DNA of 64,000 bases from Chrysoporthe austroafricana. Taxonomy: Eukaryota; Ascomycota; Sordariomycetes; Diaporthales; Cryphonectriaceae. Positions within the stretch are counted from its first letter, which is position 1. Each line of letters begins with the position of its first letter. Position numbers and translations under genes: made by a program. The notes beneath the pieces are model-generated. The model was given only the letters and a program-made list of their open reading frames with translations. It searched no databases and was not told where the DNA came from. Below are positions 24,001 to 34,801 of the stretch, piece after piece. The stretch lies in the NCBI GenBank assembly GCA_001051155.2, contig JYIP02000006.1, positions 930,001 to 994,000 of the forward strand. Direction: 5' to 3'.

Positions 24001-27000
24001 AAGTGCGGCGGCGAGTGGGCAAACGACAATGGTCTTCAATACCACCTTGAGAAGGGCAAGAACCTGTGTAACCCTTACTACGCCGAGCATCCGGAGGAGA
24101 TGGAGAGATCAAGACCAAACCGCTCCGGTCGCGTGTTGTTCGCCAGTCCCGAGCGAGGTGCAGGCATTTCCGAGAGCAGCAGTCAGAGCAGCAATCGTGG
24201 AAGCCTCAGCCCGCTATCGAAGAAACGCAAGGCGTCTGCGAGGACTCCCCCCGCCCCACAGTCTCCTGAGTCTAGTGACTCTGAACAAGATCAGCGACCG
24301 GTTCTCAAGCAGCGCAGCATTCTCAAAAACAGACGCCTTGGAGGCTCTGGGGTGGTACCGCGCGGAGTGCAAGCTTCAGAGGCTGTGGCGAAGGAAACCG
24401 CAGCTGCGAAGCCTGCTAACGATCCTCAGGAGGTAGCTACCCCCGCAGAGGCCTCAGATCCGGCTACGCCTCACCAGAATGGAGCCATGCCTGCGCAGGA
24501 GGACGACGACGAAGATCTGCCTTATCTTAGACAGATTCAGCCGAGGACAGCAAAGTCTGCCAGTGTCCCCAAGCCAAAGGCCTCCAAGAGAGGCGCCGCA
24601 CACAAGGAGGTGGATGCCCAGCCCATCCTTTTCGAAGCAATGCCAGCGACCACGGGAATTGACTCGGCCCAGCCTGATCCTTCTCTGCTTCCGAACGAAG
24701 CACCCAATGCCATCGATCTGTACCCTGTCGAAGTGCTGGACCCGGCCCTGCGGCTGGACAGGGCCCACGACACCATCGATTGGACTGCGCCAGTGAAAGA
24801 GAGCTTGTCAACACTATCAACGACCGGACCGAAGGGTGCCACGGCCAGGAATGCTTTGTACGAAGGATCTCCAGTCGAGATTCAAAACACTTCACCAGCA
24901 CAAACTCTTCGACGAGTCGAGATTGATGCCGATGGCCAGCCCCTGTTGCGTATGCCTGTGGAAGACTACGCCGTCGAGGGTTACAATGGTTCAATCGACC
25001 AGGCTCTCCCCCAGCGCTCCAGCAGGATCCAAGAAATCATTAAATATCTGCTCGACATCAATGGAGTATTTCCAACCGAGAGGCCCTTATTCTGGGCGGT
25101 TCTCAAGGTTTACATCGCAACTTTTGCGGCGCCGCCTTACCCATCCTTATCTGGCTGTACCCGTGCAGTCACTACACTTGCCGGCCTGGGAGTGATCAAG
25201 CTGGGAACTGTGGCCATCAGACCCCGTGGGAAGTGGAAGTCTTTGAATCTCATCATGCAACCAGAGATAGATGTCAGGCATCCTTTAGTCGTCGACCTGA
25301 AGGAGAAGACCAAAAGCGCTGATCCGGAGATGTATATTCCACCCCCCTTTGACCCCACGGAGAATGAGAGGATCCATTTCCAGGTCCTGGAGCGACCCAC
25401 AAAGCAACGTAACAAAGGCGTGGGCCGGCGAGATCATAAACTTGCCGAGGGTATCGAGCAGCTCACCGCGCCATTCTACGCGGAGAAGGGGATGGCTGGC
25501 GTGCGACCCGCTTTCCGTCGTGGTCGGATAGAAGAGTCCGAGGACGAAGATGACGAGCGACCTAACAAGCGGCGCAGAAGCAAATCAGTAAATGACAATA
25601 CCATCATTCGCCGGCGAAAGCGAAAGGACGACGACGCCGATGAGGCTATCGCCTCTCCGCCGGCCAAAAAAGGCAGAAGGGGACGAAAGCCCCGTGGTGA
25701 TCAGGAAGATGACTTCATCCTTGAACCACACAAGCTCAGCATCAACGATAGGCTCGAAGAAAACCCTGGCATCTCATCTCTACCTGCATCCTTCTTCTCT
25801 GGCACGGCCATTCCGAGCGCCAGTGGCTACATCGCACCAACTGAGATCCAATTCCTCGAGCCGAACACCCAATTGGAAGATGACTATATCCCAGAGCCGG
25901 AACCTGAGAGCAATGCTCCCTCGCCCTCGAACGAGTCTGCGGTGGGAGAGGAAGACGTCCCTGAGCCGGTCGTGGAGCCAGGGACATATTCCAAGACAAT
26001 CGAGTTGAACGCGAACAGCAAGGGCGTTTGGCCGGATATCCCGCTTAGGTGGTTCGAAAAGACTGAGGCTAGCTTTACGATGAGGGGTTGGCTGCCCGGT
26101 CAGACCGACATGCTGATGGAGAACCTGCCCAAATCCATGGAGCAAATGGCATATAAAATTACGAGCCACGCTAAGACGGAGAACTGGGCCGACCCCCAGT
26201 ACGGTACCTTCTGTACGAGCGTGGATGGCTGCCGCGCCTGGGAGTTGTCAGAACAGGGGACGCGCCAAATGTCGGGCTCAATCGCGCCGAATTACCTGTT
26301 CATGAACTTCTGCACAACACAAGATGTGAGCAATATGGCGCCAGTCGACCCACATTGGCTCGATGAGAATGAGTGGACGCTCGAGACCATTCCTTATGAC
26401 ATGCTTGAGGATGATGACGAGGAGCCGAGCTTGAAGTTTGGCATCATCCCAGCTGAGTCAGAGAAGAAGCGGAAGCGAGGCAGACCACAGACGAAGCCAA
26501 GGCCCCCACCAGCAGCGCCGAAGCAGACTATCAAGAGACGGCGGAGGGACCCGAACGTACGTGAAGTCAAGATGCAACGCGAGCTTACGCCGTATCCTCA
26601 AACGCCAAGCGAATACTTCCGGGTAAAAGGCCAGGACTGTCTTGGAGTTGATTGGAAGGCCGAGGATACACGCATCGCAGCATATGTCGCTGTGTCTACT
26701 CTGACAGGCGGCATCAACAAGGCCATGGACTGGGGCCTCATGATGAGGCTCTTCCCAGAGTCGAAGCTGTCAAACTTGCGCAAATTCTGGTCCATGATCA
26801 AGAAGGAGCGCGAGGGATTCATCATCACCTTGGCTGCGAAGTTTCAGGACGATTTTCTCGAAGCTTACGAGAATGGCGACCTGCCTCCTTTCGACTTTGA
26901 CAACCCTCTGGACTACGACTGGCCGCGCCTTGTCAAGTGGACGCTTGCATTGGTGGTCAGGGAGGGAATCGACCTGCCAGCCACCCGGGAGCAATTCGAC

Positions 27001-28149
27001 GAGGAGCTCGACCTCATCTATGTCGACAAGGCCGACTTTGATTGGCGCGAGACATATCACAATTGGCAGAGGTCGGTCTTCAACAAGTTCCAGGACAGCA
27101 CCTCAGAGCCTGCATCCGCGACTCTGGAGTCGAATAGACAGAAGGTGGAGGAGAATGACATTATCATCGCGCGGTCTTGGGTTCGGGCTCTTTGCTGTAC
27201 CGATGCGGACCATTACACACCGTATCAGATCAGAGACAAGTTCCTTGCCCTCTCTCGCAATGGGCTTCGCAATGAGGATGAGATCAGCGATCTCCTCGAA
27301 GCGACCATCTTCGACCTCGAGCACCGACGCATCGCCATAAAGCAGAAATCCAGCGCGCTCACCACGGGCCGTCCGTACAAGCTCAACGAACACTTCAGCC
27401 GCACGTTAGACCGCTACTCGAACGAGGACAAGTTTACGGTGGCGGCTGAGTTCAAGCTCAAGCTGGACAAAGCCTTTCGCAAGGGCGAGTCGGTCACCAT
27501 CCCGTGGCGCACCGAGGACGGAATGATCGTCGCAGCCTTCAACCTGCAGGCGCATGGGCGTGTGCGCATCGAGTCCGTCCGCAAGCTCGACATCCCCTTC
27601 GGCTTCAAGCCAGGCTTCTACGAGTCCCGTAAGTTCCCGAAGAGCTACTACCGCTTCGACCTGCACATCGTCCCGACGCCGGCCTATCTATACAATGAGG
27701 AGATCGACATCCTGCCGCACGCCATCAGGCCCGACAACATCCCCGCTGAGACCGAAGACGGCAAGCTGCCCATGTGGTGCGACTTCTTCGGCCGGCCCAA
27801 CCGCGGCCGCTGGTTCAAGATGCTTGCTGGTGTCCTATTTGTTCTGGCCACGCGCGGCGCGATGACGGATGACTTCGCCGCTCAGGCGCTCAAGCCGTGC
27901 TTTGAGGAGTTCGAGATCGAGACGGTGCGTAAGTGGGGTCTGAAGGAGGGACTGCTGGTGGAGACGACGGTGCCTGGCGGCGCGGTCACCGTGACGGAGT
28001 GGTGGTGGCTAGTCCTCGGCATCCCCATGCTCGAGATGAGTGCTTCCGCAGCGGCAAGTGAGGACGGTGGCCGCCGCACGAAGGATCAGTATGCGGAATG
28101 GGCTTCCGGTCGGTCGAGACGGAGGGGCAAGTATCGCATGATCCACTAG
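21010..28149 (+). CDS. TFC3: TFIIIC largest subunit (tau138, B-block binding)
   Basis: Subunit of RNA polymerase III factor TFIIIC that recognises the B box of tRNA genes. Exon 1 is 21010-21073 (MAQGLDELIEWLVGEVSFYG) and exon 2 is 21284-28149. The 210-nt intron has GTGAGT, branch ACTAAC and acceptor TTCAG. The product is 2309 residues, longer than the roughly 1160 residues of yeast Tfc3 but normal for filamentous fungi. The B-block winged helix is at about residues 180-250 (WKLLIVIGSTREDGILQGDL, then SKLWLTRF). Further winged-helix-like segments follow, for example LKKKLGILGLRWQMKVMSRM. Long disordered stretches carry AT-hook-like motifs (RGRPRKHK near 630, KGRPRKS near 750, RGRKPRGD near 1485, KRGRPQ near 1750). 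A C2H2-like finger (CEKCGGEW...HLEKGKNLC) lies near 920-945. The C-terminal third is the conserved tau138 extended winged-helix region. Confidence 0.95.
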
Positions 28150-28841
28150 GAGGGGTCTACTTGATATGTTCCGCCAGGGGTATCCTGTTGTGTTTTCTAG
28201 TGTAATCAGGGGCAAACAAAAAGGAGGAGGCCGCGAGGCTCGGGGATCCTGACGAGAAAAGGCCGGCGTTTCATGGGTAATTGGTATGAAGAGGTCAGCG
28301 CGGTGTGGCACTGACTAGTCCTTGCATTGATGAGCTTGACGGTACTGTAGTCGCTGAGGCTTGATGTCTAAAACCTTAAACATGAATGGCAGGACACGAG
28401 ACATTATGTCACTGAATATGTGTTCGTATCGTACGTTGTGCGCCGGGGCATCGTCGATGTGGCTGGTGACTAGGTAGCAACTTGGGACAATCTGCTATTG
28501 AGGTCAGCCATCAATATTTCAGATGCTTCAGACAGGCTGAAAAGCTCCAGTGATATCTATCAGATCTCTTCACCAAGCGAAAACCACCGTGTCTTTCGAG
28601 GTACCGCGATCATCTGAAGTTTTTGACACGGCACCTATCTCTTCCTGCCTTGATCTCAACGTGGGCTTGAGTATCAGTGTCAATGCCGCTGCTGTCCAGC
28701 CACCTGTTATACTATTCCTAGCAGAGGTACTGACAACATTCGAGGATTAGGCAATGCACAAGATGCTCCCATTCCTAAGATACATGATCCAGCAGATGGT
28801 TACCTCAAGCCATCGCATCCAACCCGGCCAACGCGGACTTC
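28150..28841. other. Gene-free interval downstream of TFC3
   Basis: No gene, RNA or clear repeat is seen in about 690 bp. Confidence 0.5.
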
Positions 28842-29780
28842 CTACACGGCGTTCGCTATGCCCGCCTGCTTGCTTCTCTGCCCCATGTCCTGTTTATAAC
28901 CCTGAGCCCACTCCCAGAATTTACCGATCGCGTGGATCCCCGCCTCTGCCTCCTGAAAGGTCTCGACGTCATTGGGCCTCAGCCCTAGCCTCGTGAAGCA
29001 GAGGAAGAAAGCGGCTTCGACGTTGCCCTCGCTCTGGAAGGTCTCCATATCGGACTCGACCGCCCGGCGGTTGCGGAGGATGCAGCAGTTGTCGCACTCG
29101 TTGAACATAGGAGTAATACACTTCCTTAAACAGTGGTCGGGCTGCCGGCGGACCATCTCTTTGGCACTAATGACGCGATCAAACATCATGCAGAGGGATT
29201 TTATGGTGTCCGCGGCGGACCTGTCCAGGGTCGTCATCTGAGCTTGGTGGGCATGGGGTGGGAGAAATCCTCGCTGTTGGAGATATTCGCACTCGTTCTC
29301 GAACTGTTGGTCTCTATTCAGCTCCCATCTCAACTCTGCCACCAGAGAATCTCATTCACCTGAGCAGTCTGGCTGTCCTCCATCTGAGTCCTCCGTCAGC
29401 TATGACACATTCTGCCCCTAACAACGCAGGGTGATGAACCTTTATGCCGCCTCCAGCCACGGCCATGGCGTCCTTCTCCATCATCTCACTGCTGAACCAC
29501 TCGGCGAACTCACGATCCGCAGCTGCGGTGTGCTCCTGGTGGATTCTCTCGTACTCGGCGGCGACAGCGGCGCCTCGCTGGGCCACGGACAGGCGCTTGG
29601 TCGCGTCTTGACGCTGCTCGGCCTGCTCCTCGCCGCTGAACGATGCCACAAACTCGCGATCGGCGGTCGGCCGTGCTCCTTGTGAATCGCTTCATACTTT
29701 GCGGCGATGGCGGTGCTGCGTTCGACGACGGGAAGACCCTTGAGCCCGTGTTGGGCCTCACGACCTGCTTGGGCCTCCAT
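28842..29780 (-). pseudogene. Frameshifted gene with an internal repeat; family unknown
   Basis: The ATG at 29780 opens a frame encoding an alpha-helical module (AAKYEAIHKEHGRP) that shifts by one base and continues as ADREFVASFSGEEQ. It then repeats the module as AAEYERIHQEHTAAADREFA. The second copy shows what was lost: 24 nt from its first His codon to Glu, against 23 nt in the first copy. A plausible intron (GTTCAT, branch AGCTGAC, acceptor CTCAG, about 29432-29377) follows. After it a second one-base discrepancy separates SQTAQVNEIL from VAELRWELNRDQQFENECEY, which stays open to 28842. The downstream part has clustered Cys residues (FNECDNCCIL). I do not recognise the family. A sequencing error at either site would change the verdict to an intact gene. 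Confidence 0.45.
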
Positions 29781-30631
29781 TGTCGGTTCGTTGGAGCCTG
29801 TCTTGTCGTGCAGTCCAGGAGAAAAACCGCGTCACTTAAAATGTTTCGAGAGATTGGGAGGCCACCTCCGCTCAAAGGTCGTTTGGAGAGCTAGGGAGGG
29901 GAAGGAGTAGTGGAAGTGTGCGCTTTGTGAGCTAGAGCGCTGGAATCTGGTCAAAATTGGGGCAGAGTTGCAGTCAAGTTGTTTATCAGGCACCAGGCGA
30001 CGGTCTAGCGCCCAAGGATGGGATGAATTGTTTCGCAATACATTCAGCAGCTACATCAGTCTTTTCAGGTACTAGAACTGTAAAAGTTAATTTCTATCAC
30101 TCGGGAATGTCTGGGTGTTCAACACAGCTACTGGAGAAACGGGTGAGAACGTCTTCGACATACATATCGATAATGCATGTTGTCCTTTGGCACATATCGT
30201 TACGTCGAAGATGTGGATGGGCTATCATTTTTCTTCCGGGAAGAGCAAGGTTTTCATCATCCTATAATAGCACAGAGCAAGAAGGCAACAAGCCAGTCGC
30301 GAGAAGAAACAACTGAAGAGCACTGTACTTGTATGGGCAAGCAAGCCATATAGTAGACAGATAACTTGTAAGCTGTTGAGTCTGAAAGGGCTGCCTTTAA
30401 TCTACCCTTCAGCTACCAGTCTACATAACCGAGTAACAATACGAGTGGTCAAGTTATACGACAAAGAGTAAAGCACCATCACCACAGATAAAATTAAGAT
30501 GTTAATCCTTGCCTCCTTCTCAGTTTTACATTGCCCTACTGTTAACCATGAACATGTCAGTATTGTCTTCTCTTTACACATTTTTTTAGTCATGTCCGAA
30601 TCTCTTCACAGCGTTCCCATATTTCAACTGG
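29781..30631. other. Gene-free interval
   Basis: No gene is supported. The right half (about 30.0-30.6 kb) is AT-rich. Confidence 0.4.
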
Positions 30632-31168
30632 TCATGCCGTAGAAGCTTCATAACTTGGTGGTTTAACAAACATCGGTATCCTGAACTCGAGCTTGGGGAA
30701 ATCCAACTCTGCTCCATCCGCCAAAAGAACGAAAGAGAACTTCGTGTCCGGTAGCACGCTGAGCGTCCCGTTCGCTCCAACGTGTATCTTGAACTTCCGC
30801 GTGCCACCTCCGTACAGCTTTCCCTTGTTCAGATCTCGCCAGGCATACACGTGCCTTGCGCCCTCGATGTGCCCGTGAACGGCCAACCGATCGTTCATAG
30901 CGCTGCGATGGATGAAGACGACCGCGGTCTGGCCAGTGCCGGTGGTGATCTGTATCTCGAGCGGATGATATTGGTCTCCAAGGCGCGTATAACCATAGGG
31001 GTGCCACCGCGCGGTGCTCTCGTTCACTGAGAGGATTAATGTGGCGTCGTGAACTTCGGTTAAGCAGTGATTACGGCAGATGACGACGGTGCTTGGGTCG
31101 TCTTTCGACACCGAGCAGAATTCCCAGTGGCCCATGGCTGGTTCTCGTGAGATGCTAGGTTGAGGCAT
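30632..31168 (-). CDS. Hypothetical protein, 178 residues
   Basis: A single exon opens with ATG at 31168, with a second Met (MGHWEFCSV) at 31135 that could be the true start. The product has no signal peptide or transmembrane segment. Alternating hydrophobic and polar residues (TLILSVNES, LEIQITTGTGQTAVVFIH, KFKIHVGANGTLSVL, KFSFVLLADGAEL) suggest a beta-sandwich-like small cytosolic protein. Codon use and composition look coding, and a TATA-like tract (tatata at about 31217) lies upstream on this strand. I do not recognise a family. It sits between a decayed gene and a FAD monooxygenase in an accessory-looking stretch. Confidence 0.5.
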   Translation of the reverse strand: MPQPSISREPAMGHWEFCSVSKDDPSTVVICRNHCLTEVHDATLILSVNESTARWHPYGYTRLGDQYHPLEIQITTGTGQTAVVFIHRSAMNDRLAVHGHIEGARHVYAWRDLNKGKLYGGGTRKFKIHVGANGTLSVLPDTKFSFVLLADGAELDFPKLEFRIPMFVKPPSYEASTA

Positions 31169-31882
31169 AAGAGACAGAAATGCGTGTCCAGCCGTAACGA
31201 GGGCTCTGGCTTGCTTTATATATCCTATGTTCTTATCGGAAATGATTGAGTATAAAAAAGTGGAAAAAACGAGCGTCGCACGTCTAAGTATCCCTTACCT
31301 AATGGTTTGTGGGCCGTGTGAGGGGATCCGGTGTGCCTGGTGACAGATCCCAAAACATGGCCCAGCCACACCAGCTAGGCCGCTTTGGTCCTCGGTGGTC
31401 TGAACGAGGGGAGAAGGCTGGGTCTGCGGTCAGATTAATCCAGGGCGCAGCGACTGTCGCACGGCGTTCATTCCCGCCTGACCTCTCGTACTGCTGACCG
31501 ATTCGTATCACAGGCTCCTTGGCAAATATGTAAGACTCAGCCTCCTCACAAAACAATATAATCCCTCACCATCGATTGCAGAAAGTATGGTACCATCAAG
31601 CACACCACCGATTATGGCCCAGGCTGATTTACTCCTAGCGTATGGGATAGAATGCGCAACGTTTAGGGGGCATCGGATTCGACTCCGGTTCACTAGATGT
31701 GAATAATTGGAATAAGAAACGGCCTCTCACCTAGCTATTCAATAGCTGTAGTATATGGTAGATGGTATACAATTCTTGAGAGTTGGGTATTGGGTATTGT
31801 TGAGTGGAAAACTAATGTACAGAAATGGTACATGGAAAAGAAAAGAAAGTCCGATGATGGTTCCAGGCCAACTCTAGATGGA
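31169..31882. other. Gene-free interval
   Basis: No gene is supported. This is the promoter of the hypothetical protein on one side and the 3' flank of the monooxygenase on the other. Confidence 0.4.
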
Positions 31883-33148
31883 TCATGTCCTGTCTTCCCC
31901 GCGACAAGTCATTTTGTAGTCTGGTAGAGTCCAGTTCTTGATATTTTCACGTCCAAATAACATCATCACAAAATCCACCCTTAAGTAACCAACCAGTGCG
32001 ATGATCCAGTATATAACCCGAACGCCGAACGATGTTGACATAATCTTGTCGAAAATTTGACCGAGCCAAGATCTCTGGCCCGAGATCCCTCGCTGCATTT
32101 GGTCCATGAAGGGGCGGAACTTTTGGTCGTAAGCTTTCAGTGCGCCCAGCAGATCATTCTCAGACGCGGACAGTCCGATCTCTCCAGCAAGAATGTATGC
32201 ACCGACTAGGCTGCAAGTAACACCCATCCCCGTGTTCGGCGTGGGACAGTACGCAGCATCGCCAACGAGGACCACGCGGTTACTGGACCATGCCGGCATC
32301 TTCACGACGCCGAGACGCTCACAGTAGAAGTCGTCTGCGTACTCCATCATCGACTTCAGAATATCTTCAGTTTCCCAGCCCAGGCCCTGGAAGATGCTCT
32401 TCAGGGCCTTCTTTTCTGCTGCAACGTCGCCTTTCTTGATGTCCTTGAGTCTCCATGCATCACAGCCCATATATACCTGAAGCTGGTGTGGATTATGCCT
32501 TCGTGTGGCGACCCATCGCCCGCCAATGCCCACGTATGACTTCGACCTCCATTGCTCTCCAGGTTGCTCCTGTCGTGGAATAGTGAAGTAGGATATGCAC
32601 TCCCCAATATAATCGATGATATCCGGCGTTCCAGGACCCAGCATCATCCTTCGAGTGCGCGAACCAAGGCCGTCGGCGCCGACCACCAGATCAAACCGGT
32701 CTGTTGTGCCGTCAGAGAGCAGGACTTCGACAAAGTCACCCTTGTCGTCAAGGCTGTTGACGGTTACGCCCCACTGGTACTTGGTGCGGGGCCTCGCCAC
32801 ATCGTAGAGAATCCGACACATATCGCCTCTCATGATTTCGAACTCGCTCGTGAAGGACTGCGGGCCCTGCCCGGTCTTGTTCGCCGGGAAGAATGCCAGC
32901 GTCCTGCCCGAGCCGTCAACAATCTCCATCCCCAGCTCGTTGACGACCTTGGCGCGGACTGCCTCCTCGATGCCCATGCGTTTCATCACCTCAATACCAT
33001 ACCCGCGCAAGTCTACCTGCAGTCCATTTGTGCGCAGATTGGGGAATCGTTCGATGACCGTAACGTCGTGGTCGAGGTTTGAGAGCCAGCAGGCGAGGGC
33101 ATTGCCGGCTATGCCTGCACCGCAAATGAGGATCTTGAGTTTTGGCAT
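31883..33148 (-). CDS. FAD-dependent monooxygenase (PHBH/TetX-like)
   Basis: Single-exon flavoprotein of 421 residues, class A (aromatic hydroxylase-like) monooxygenase, expected to use NAD(P)H, FAD and O2 on a small, probably aromatic substrate. The start is ATG at 33148 (MPKLKILICGAGIAGNALA), which puts the dinucleotide-binding GxGxxG at residues 10-15, the normal place. The second FAD motif DLVVGADGLGSRTRR is near 155 and the third, VVLVGDAAYCPTPNTGMG, near 294. The family-typical acidic residue and Arg follow the first strand (VIERFPNLR). The C-terminus has a hydrophobic segment (IYWIIALVGYL) that may associate with membrane. No biosynthetic partner genes are adjacent, so the substrate cannot be inferred. 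Confidence 0.9.
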   Translation of the reverse strand: MPKLKILICGAGIAGNALACWLSNLDHDVTVIERFPNLRTNGLQVDLRGYGIEVMKRMGIEEAVRAKVVNELGMEIVDGSGRTLAFFPANKTGQGPQSFTSEFEIMRGDMCRILYDVARPRTKYQWGVTVNSLDDKGDFVEVLLSDGTTDRFDLVVGADGLGSRTRRMMLGPGTPDIIDYIGECISYFTIPRQEQPGEQWRSKSYVGIGGRWVATRRHNPHQLQVYMGCDAWRLKDIKKGDVAAEKKALKSIFQGLGWETEDILKSMMEYADDFYCERLGVVKMPAWSSNRVVLVGDAAYCPTPNTGMGVTCSLVGAYILAGEIGLSASENDLLGALKAYDQKFRPFMDQMQRGISGQRSWLGQIFDKIMSTSFGVRVIYWIIALVGYLRVDFVMMLFGRENIKNWTLPDYKMTCRGEDRT

Positions 33149-33740
33149 TTCCAGGACAGATACCTGAGATGCTAGATGATTGTCCAAGTCGTATTTGGTT
33201 AACTCAACAAGAGTGAATTGATCAACGACAACAGCTTTGAGAGGTAACCGGAAAAGGCCATTTTATTATTTAGTTACACATGCACAATACCCTCTTACAT
33301 CGTGTTGCTTACTCCGGAATCCTCCGCCTGGCTCTACGTGTCATACACGCAATACAGATATTAGCATAAGCCGGTCAATAGCTGGTCCGCCTTTCCTCCC
33401 GAGCTAGTCTCGCATATAAAAGCAGAAAAGCGTTAGGCATGCATACTGTTTGGAAGGCTGAAACTCGCTTTCTGCCAATCGTCTAACATTGATTGCCCCC
33501 GAGCTCCACTCATCCAAGCTTCATGACGCCGACCTGGTACGACCAAGTCAGACTGCGCTAAACTTTCAGTACAGACGTACTCGATATGGTTTTGATTACG
33601 AACAGATACTGTTTATATATAATCTTTCGGAATACACTTGTGGTGACTCGTGAATAAGACATTGTGGTGGGAGTAGATTTGCGAAGAGGCTTCACAAGTC
33701 TATGTAACCTTGAGCACCTTCCATCCGCTGAGTCACGGTG
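33149..33740. other. Gene-free interval
   Basis: No gene is supported in 590 bp of AT-rich DNA, which includes the monooxygenase promoter. Confidence 0.4.
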
Positions 33741-34027
33741 TCATGTTCCTTTTCTTCTTCCCCTCTTCTTCAAAGACTTCAGCAACGCTGTACGAAGGCC
33801 ATTTGCCTGTGATTTGATGAGCAAGAGCTTGCCGGCCTCGTTCTCCTTGTCCTCATCCTCGTCCATCGCCTTCTGCCCCTGCTGCCAGTCTAAGTATGCT
33901 TGCAGTATCGGCAACTCGTGGTGTAATTATAGGACCATCCATACTGACCGACGATGTTGGTGGGGCGGCGGCGGGCCACCTGGGGCTGGAGCTGGGCTGG
34001 GGTGGAGAGGTTCTTCTGGGGGGCCAT
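33741..34027 (-). CDS. Small basic protein, 78 residues, one intron
   Basis: Exon 1 is 34027-33949 and exon 2 is 33898-33741. The 50-nt intron starts GTCAGT and ends GCAAG. Splicing gives a product starting MAPQKNLSTPAQLQPQVARR, continuing NIVAYLDWQQGQKAMDEDED and ending with a Lys/Arg-rich tail (LKSLKKRGRRKGT). Correct frame across the splice and a helix-like acidic-then-basic layout suggest a real gene, but I do not recognise the family. The basic tail could bind nucleic acid or membrane lipid. The tRNA-Gly gene lies 0.7 kb to the right. Confidence 0.6.
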
Positions 34028-34721
34028 CTTGATGCTTGTACAATCCCACGCACAGTATTACCCAGCAGGCCTCTCTAATGCCGGTCTAGACGATACTTAG
34101 AAACTCCACCGAACCACACACAATCCTTCTCTTTTCACGTGTCTATACAACGAGGTTTACGTTCTTGACCCATAACCGGATTTCGTAGGTGCTCTCAAAG
34201 AGATGCCTTGGGTACTTGACATTTTGTATATATAGAATGCCGCGTGGGTGGTTGATTTATCCAAGGGACGCGAGGCTGACTTTAGAAATCGACTGCAAGA
34301 CATACACCCTGGCTCAAGTGTCGGTGGAGCTCACGAAACATATTCGGGTGCACCCCTTATTCTGCCGATCTGCGCGCTTTCGATGGATGAGGACAGGCAG
34401 CACCGATCCTTCGCAGAACCCACGCTCCAATAACAGCTGAATATGACTCACCTGTCCAGATGGTTGCCTATGCAAGAAAATCCTGCCAAACGCTTGCCCC
34501 ACAAGTCGCGCCTTTGTTTCTCTTCTTTCTTTTCGGCGGGTTGTAGCCGATGTGGGCGGGCCAAGCAGACTCAAGCTCTCGCTTACCAAGCACGCTGCGG
34601 CCTGGGAGGGCCAAAACGAAGCCAGCACAACTCGAATGCAACAGCCGCAATAGAGGCATATACATGGGCATAAACAAAAATCAGCAAAAAAACCGAAGAG
34701 CTCAACGTTACAAGCAATGTG
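34028..34721. other. Gene-free interval left of the tRNA gene
   Basis: No gene is supported. It contains the promoter region of the small basic protein and the 3' flank of the tRNA. Confidence 0.4.
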
Positions 34722-34801
34722 TGCGTCGACCGGGACTCGAACCCGGAGCTAGAGAAGTTCCACGGTGGGAATCTCTAAGGTTACCCTTACCCCATCGACG
34801 C
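34722..34801 (-). tRNA. tRNA-Gly (anticodon CCC), 9-nt intron
   Basis: A full cloverleaf folds. The acceptor stem is GCGTCGA with TCGACGC, discriminator A. The D stem is GGGT/ACCT and the anticodon stem AGAGA/TCTCT. The T arm is CCGGG-TTCGAGT-CCCGG. The anticodon loop TTCCCA...T holds CCC at positions 34-36 and is interrupted after position 37 by the 9-nt intron ccgtggaac. The internal B box (GGTTCGAGTCC) is intact, so TFIIIC, whose large subunit is encoded at 21010-28149, should recognise it. Confidence 0.95.
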
